Shown here one piece after another: positions 60,067 to 64,000 of a stretch of 64,000 nucleotides of DNA; within the stretch, counting starts at the first letter, position 1, and the number at the start of each line of letters is the position of its first letter. The notes under the pieces are model-generated. The model was not told the origin of the DNA, did no database searches, and was given only the letters and a program-made list of their open reading frames with translations. Position numbers and translations under genes: made by a program. This stretch comes from Betaproteobacteria bacterium Ga0077532. GTDB taxonomy: Bacteria; Pseudomonadota; Gammaproteobacteria; Burkholderiales; Ga0077523. Location of the stretch: assembly GCA_001464895.1 (NCBI GenBank), contig LNEE01000027.1, forward strand, positions 1 to 64,000, read 5' to 3'.

Positions 60067-61002
60067 CTATTCCGCCCGCGCCGTGGCGAACGTGACGGGC
60101 TTCAGCCGGAACACCGGCCTCGGGCTGCGATCCTCGAAATAGGGAAGCATCTGCGGCACGAGGGCGGCCAGCGCCTCCTGGCGCTTCTCCGGCGCCGGGT
60201 GCGTGCTGAGGAAATCGCTCTTGCCCGAACCACCGGAGACCTTGGCCATCTTCTGCCAGAGGGTGACGGCCGAGCGCGGATCGTAGCCGGCGCGCGCGGC
60301 CAGTTCGATGCCGATCCGGTCGGCTTCGGATTCGGCCTCCCGACTGTTGGGCAGTGTGAGCGCGACCTGGGCAGCGGAGTTGGCCGCCTGCATCGCGAGC
60401 CCGGAGAACTTGGGCCCCGCCAGCACCCCGACGACATTGAGCCCGACCTGCTTGGCCATGGTCTGCGACATCTTCTCCGCCTGGTGCTTCGCGAGCGCGT
60501 GCGCGATCTCGTGCCCCATCACCTGCGCGATCTCGTCGTCGGTCGGCTTAAGCGCCACGATGAGACCCGTGTAGAAGGCCATCCGCCCGCCCGCCATGCA
60601 CCAGGCGTTCACGGTCTTGGGGTCGTCGATGACCTTCACGCTCCACTGCCACTCGGCAGTCTCGGGGCGGTAGTTGATCGCGTGAGGCACGAGCCGCTCG
60701 GTGATCGTGACGATGCGTTTGGTGACGGCGGGGTCGTTGTCGAGCTTCCCCTGCTTCTGCAGGGGCGAAAGCATCTGCATGTACGCGGTCTGGGAAGACG
60801 CGATGGCCGTCTCCTCGGGCACGATGAGGAGCTGGCTGCGACCGGTGACCGGAGCGCTCTGGCACGCCGCGAGCAGCACGGCCGCGAGCACCGGCACGAT
60901 GACCGGACGGAAGACGCGAGGAGCGGCACGGCGGACGGCGCCCAAGGTGGCGGCAGTTACGACAGGGCTGGCAATGGCGGCCGCCGGGGTGAGACGTGGC
61001 AT
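60067..61002 (-). CDS. M48-family metallopeptidase lipoprotein
   Basis: A 311-residue zinc peptidase of the M48/LoiP-YcaL type. Lipobox LLAAC puts the lipidated Cys at residue 47; the 46-residue leader is long, and a GTG start at residue 30 would give a more usual length. The active site HEIAH is at 164-168, with the third ligand Glu in REAESEADRIG. It acts in the periplasm, probably on misassembled envelope proteins. It lies 14 bp after the HNH gene. Confidence 0.92.
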   Translation of the reverse strand: MPRLTPAAAIASPVVTAATLGAVRRAAPRVFRPVIVPVLAAVLLAACQSAPVTGRSQLLIVPEETAIASSQTAYMQMLSPLQKQGKLDNDPAVTKRIVTITERLVPHAINYRPETAEWQWSVKVIDDPKTVNAWCMAGGRMAFYTGLIVALKPTDDEIAQVMGHEIAHALAKHQAEKMSQTMAKQVGLNVVGVLAGPKFSGLAMQAANSAAQVALTLPNSREAESEADRIGIELAARAGYDPRSAVTLWQKMAKVSGGSGKSDFLSTHPAPEKRQEALAALVPQMLPYFEDRSPRPVFRLKPVTFATARAE

Positions 61003-61016
61003 GAAGGGTTTCCTGT

Positions 61017-61580
61017 TCAAGCGTGGAGACGGCTGTATCTCGGCACCTTCGCCATGAGGTACTGCATCTGGTCCTGCAGGATCCTGCGATTCTGGAGGAT
61101 GAGGTGTTCGTGCCGGTTGGGCACGTACGGGGCGTAAAGCAGCGGCATCCCCGCTGCCTCCGGGGTACGTCCGCCCTTTCGGATGTTGCAGACACGGCAG
61201 GCGGTGACGACGTTCATCCACCGATCGCGCCCGCCGCGGTACACCGGCACGACGTGATCCCTGGAGAGGTCTCGCTCGCGGAAGTGGTCCCCGCAGTACG
61301 CGCACAGATGGAGATCGCGGGCGAAGAGAGACACGTTCGTGAGGGGAGGTTCCCCGTGGAGATGCCCCGGAAGCTCCGACGCGCCCTTGATCGCGATGAT
61401 GCTGGAGGTGCTGAGCGACGACCGTTCGCCCGTGATGCGTGAGACCCCGCCATGATAGGTCGCCACGACATCGCCGAGCGACCACGCGACCATGCGTCGC
61501 GCGTGATAGGTGATGGCCTCCTCGATCGGCAGCCAGCGTCCCGGCTGGCCAGCCATGTCGAGCGCGAGAATCAACGCCAC
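61017..61580 (-). CDS. HNH endonuclease family protein
   Basis: A 187-residue protein from GTG 61580, preceded by AGGAG at good spacing. The start VALILALDMAGQPGRWLPIEEA and the central AWSLGDVV fit a bacterial HNH group common in proteobacteria. The HNH site is C-x2-C at CAYCGDHF, RDHVVPVYRGG with Asp-His, and N in WMNVVTACRVCNIRKGG. The biological target of these stand-alone HNH proteins is not known. It probably shares a transcript with the M48 gene. Confidence 0.88.
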   Translation of the reverse strand: MALILALDMAGQPGRWLPIEEAITYHARRMVAWSLGDVVATYHGGVSRITGERSSLSTSSIIAIKGASELPGHLHGEPPLTNVSLFARDLHLCAYCGDHFRERDLSRDHVVPVYRGGRDRWMNVVTACRVCNIRKGGRTPEAAGMPLLYAPYVPNRHEHLILQNRRILQDQMQYLMAKVPRYSRLHA

Positions 61581-61741
61581 AATCCGGTCTCCTGCTTGGT
61601 CGGTCGTGTTGCTGGGTCGGTCGTCTTCTTCTGATCTGGGCTGCGCGAGACGCCGGCACCGCGCGCCCGGACCCGCGCCGATCACGCTCCGCCGCCCCCG
61701 CGACTGGTTCGAGTATAAGGTTTGCCTAAGGCCGTGCAAAC

Positions 61742-61796
61742 GGGCGGAAGGCGGGCGGAAGGCGGGCGGAAGGCGGGCCGAAGGCGGGCCGAAGGT
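61742..61796. repeat. 11-bp tandem repeat, gggcggaaggc, five copies
   Basis: Three identical copies of gggcggaaggc are followed by two with one base changed (gggccgaaggc, gggccgaaggt). The array lies in the 264-bp gap between the HNH gene and the flavoprotein gene and is purine-rich on this strand. Unlike the 8-bp array at 26376, it is upstream of a gene start (the HNH gene, 160 bp away). Confidence 0.93.
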
Positions 61797-61844
61797 CGCC
61801 CCAAGGCGGCCCAGGCTACCCCATCAAGCGCCCCGTCGGAATCG

Positions 61845-63671
61845 CTACGGGAGTGCCTCGACCACCGGGGTGACGCGCTGGATGGTGATCGCGTTGACCG
61901 GGCATGCCGCCTCGCAGCGGCCGCAGCGGACGCACTGATCCTGGTCGATCCAGAGACGGTTGTAGTAGAGCGAATCGGTTTCGCCCTGGCGGATCCGCTC
62001 GTGACCCGTGATGCGCCCTGCGTCGTCGCGCAACAGGGCGGCGACCTCCACGATGCAGCCGTCCACGGGCTTCACCTTGATGCATTCGTCGCACAGCACG
62101 CACTTGCTGTCGATGATCTCGAACTTGTAGTGACAGAGGTAGCAGCGGGAAGCCGCCTCGCGCGCCACCACTTCCGGATAGCCGGTCTCGACCTCGTCAG
62201 TCAGCCCTCTCGCGGCCTGCGGGAGCACGGGCATCGGATGGATCGGGATGTCGTTCATTGCAGCCGTCCGACCGGTGGTGCGTGCGCCCGGCCCCTTCGA
62301 CAGGAACGCCGGCTCGACCTGGACACGTTCGCGCAGCCGATCGCGCCGGCTCAGGAACCGGTCGACCGCCTGCACGCATTCCTTCGCATGCCCGATCGCG
62401 CGAATGAGCGTCGTCGCACCCTGGGCGAAATCCCCGGCGACGAAGAGCCCCGGGATCCGGGTGTCGCGGGCCTTGCCCGACGCGAGCCAACCCTCGGCGT
62501 CGACGATCTCGGACGCCAGGGCGGCGTCGATCCACCCGGTATCCGGCACCTGCCCCGTCGCGAAGATGACCCGGTCGGCCGGCATGTCGAACTCGCTCTC
62601 CGGGATCGCTTCGAAGCCGCGCCGGCCATCGGCACCGGTGACCGTCGCCCGCGTACGCGCGAATCGCACCGCGATGACACGCCCGGTCGCGTCGCCCAGA
62701 ACGGCAACGGGGGCGACGTCGTTCTCCAGCCGCCCCCCCTCCTCCAGATACTCCTCGATCTCGCCCGGAAGCACGACCATGTCGGCCCGGGGGCGCCGAT
62801 AGCAGACGGTGACGTCCGCTCCGAGGCGCACGGCCGTCCGCGCGCAATCCATGGCGGTGTAGCCGCCGCCGATCACGAGCGTGCGGTGCCCGGCATCACG
62901 GCGTCCGCGCTCGTTCACCTGCAGCAGGAAATCGAGCCCGTGTTCGACGCCATCGAGATCGGCACCGGGAATCGCGGGCCGGTGCGGCCGCAGGGTGCCG
63001 GCGGCCAGCACCACGGCGTCGTTGTCGGCCATCAGCTGCGCGAGGGTCACATCGCGACCCACGTCCACGCCACAGCGCAGATCGACGCCGTTCGCCAGCG
63101 TCTGCGCCACTTCGCGGTCGACGAGATCCCGCGGCAGCCGGAACGCGGGGATGCCCTGGTTCAGCATGCCGCCGGGCCGGTCGTGCTTCTCGAGCACGGT
63201 GACGCGATGCCCCCGACGGGCAAGTTCCCGTGCGACGGTGAGCCCCGCGACGCCCGCACCGATCACGGTCACGCGCCGGCCGCTGTCGGGAAAGAGCGAA
63301 GGCAGGGTCACGGGCGGCAGACCGGAGAGGTCGGCGGCGGACCGCTTCGAGAAGCAGATCGCGACAGTCTCGCCGTTGCCGGGGCGCCCGTGCCGGCAGG
63401 CATCCTCGCAGGGGCGCGAGCAGACGCGACCGAGGATGCCGGGGAAGACGTTGTCGCGCAGATTGATGTGGTAGGCGTCGGCGTGACGCCCTTCGTGGAT
63501 CGCTTCGAGATAGCCGGGGATGTCGGTCCCGGCGGGGCAGGCCGTGCGGCACGGGATGTTGCGCTCGAGCCAGTGGACGTCCTGCGGTGCGTCCGACCGG
63601 ACCGTCACGGTCGAGGCCGGGCTGACCGTGAGCGCCGTCAGCGCCTTGAAGACCGTGCGATCCCGTTGCAT
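61845..63671 (-). CDS. GltD-like FAD/NAD(P) oxidoreductase with ferredoxin domain
   Basis: A 608-residue protein. Residues about 30-110 carry the GltD-type Fe-S helical domain (CRTACPAGTDIPGYL, RVCSRPCEDACRHG). FAD-binding GAGVAGLTVARELA (about 135-150) and NAD(P)-binding IGGGYTAMDCARTA (about 270) follow. At the C-terminus are two cysteine clusters: CYLCHYKFEIIDSKCVLCDEC and CVRCGRCEAACPVNAI (4Fe-4S ferredoxin type). It probably moves electrons between NAD(P)H and an iron-sulfur partner. The gene is 11 bp after fhs, hinting at one-carbon metabolism. Confidence 0.88.
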   Translation of the reverse strand: MQRDRTVFKALTALTVSPASTVTVRSDAPQDVHWLERNIPCRTACPAGTDIPGYLEAIHEGRHADAYHINLRDNVFPGILGRVCSRPCEDACRHGRPGNGETVAICFSKRSAADLSGLPPVTLPSLFPDSGRRVTVIGAGVAGLTVARELARRGHRVTVLEKHDRPGGMLNQGIPAFRLPRDLVDREVAQTLANGVDLRCGVDVGRDVTLAQLMADNDAVVLAAGTLRPHRPAIPGADLDGVEHGLDFLLQVNERGRRDAGHRTLVIGGGYTAMDCARTAVRLGADVTVCYRRPRADMVVLPGEIEEYLEEGGRLENDVAPVAVLGDATGRVIAVRFARTRATVTGADGRRGFEAIPESEFDMPADRVIFATGQVPDTGWIDAALASEIVDAEGWLASGKARDTRIPGLFVAGDFAQGATTLIRAIGHAKECVQAVDRFLSRRDRLRERVQVEPAFLSKGPGARTTGRTAAMNDIPIHPMPVLPQAARGLTDEVETGYPEVVAREAASRCYLCHYKFEIIDSKCVLCDECIKVKPVDGCIVEVAALLRDDAGRITGHERIRQGETDSLYYNRLWIDQDQCVRCGRCEAACPVNAITIQRVTPVVEALP

Positions 63672-63682
63672 GACAATGCCCC

Positions 63683-64000
63683 CTAGAAGAGCCCGACCAC
63701 GCGGCCGTCCGACCCGAGCCCGATCTTGGTGGCCGACGGCACCTTCGGCAGACCGGGCATCGTCATGATGTCGCCGCACACGGCCACCACGAACTCGGCG
63801 CCCGCCGACAGCCGGATCTCGCGCACATGAACGGTGTGCCCGGAGGGTGCGCCACGGGCGGTCGCGTCGGTCGAGAACGAGTACTGCGTCTTCGCGATGC
63901 AGACCGGGTAATGACCGAAACCGTCCTCCTGCAGCCGCTGCAGCTGGGTGCGCACCTTCGCGTCGGCCGTGATGCCAGTCGCCCCGTAGATCTTGCGGGC
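63683..64000 (-). CDS. fhs: Formate-tetrahydrofolate ligase, C-terminal part (cut by window end)
   Basis: The last 105 residues of Fhs: KIYGATGIT, then [23 protein letters not shown] sequence, TQYSFS, and the end [19 protein letters not shown]. This matches the conserved C-terminus of formyltetrahydrofolate synthetase, which makes 10-formyl-THF from formate, THF and ATP. The start lies beyond the window. It is the upstream partner of the flavoprotein gene. Confidence 0.95.
   Translation of the reverse strand, partial: ARKIYGATGITADAKVRTQLQRLQEDGFGHYPVCIAKTQYSFSTDATARGAPSGHTVHVREIRLSAGAEFVVAVCGDIMTMPGLPKVPSATKIGLGSDGRVVGLF

Overview
The window is GC-rich, densely coding chromosomal DNA from a flagellated Gram-negative bacterium, most likely a betaproteobacterium. 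The reasons are an initiator tRNA and rrn leader of betaproteobacterial type, an scpAB-parA cluster, two cheV genes in a che operon read from a FliA-type promoter, a clpB with a sigma-32-type promoter, and a PatD/YdcSTUV putrescine operon. The genus cannot be fixed from sequence reading alone.

Layout. 1-2.4 kb is a decayed stretch. It holds the leader and probable promoter of a 16S rRNA operon that lies to the left on the minus strand, two inverted IS3-family remnants, an intact initiator tRNA with its own promoter and terminator, and a broken IS630-family transposase. 2.5-4.6 kb (minus) is scpA-scpB-parA. 4.8-11.1 kb (plus) is a chemotaxis operon: cheV, cheV, cheY, cheZ, cheA and an HDOD protein. 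11.1-13.8 kb (minus) is clpB. 13.9-16.7 kb holds a heme-binding DUF3365 protein coupled to a persulfide dioxygenase, a small exported protein and a NUDIX hydrolase. 17.0-24.2 kb is a three-part RND efflux operon of the metal-efflux type, followed by an exported alpha/beta hydrolase. 24.5-27.3 kb is a NarL-type two-component pair plus a receiver-only protein.

The main feature is 27.6-53.5 kb (plus): a tightly packed, apparently complete extracellular contractile injection system (eCIS, the Afp/PVC family). In order it encodes a DUF4255 tube-cap protein, an unknown protein, sheath, two tube proteins, a DUF5908 protein, a LysM baseplate protein, a VgrG-like spike, a PAAR tip, gp25, a very large baseplate J protein, a fibre-like protein, an Afp12-like protein, a tape measure and an AAA ATPase. 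Three less usual genes follow: an exported protein with C-terminal membrane helices and a region resembling a degenerate GH18 fold, a SAM methyltransferase, and a candidate effector. The effector has nine 16-residue acidic repeats, a DUF4157 core with HEAWH, and an unrecognised C-terminal domain. The last three genes are the best place to look for new biology.

53.6-59.9 kb (minus) is a putrescine uptake and oxidation operon (ydcSTUV-patD) with a DUF3047 protein downstream. 60.1-63.7 kb (minus) has an M48 lipoprotein peptidase, an HNH endonuclease and a GltD-like flavoprotein with ferredoxin clusters. The last of these sits just downstream of formate-tetrahydrofolate ligase (fhs), whose 3' end closes the window.
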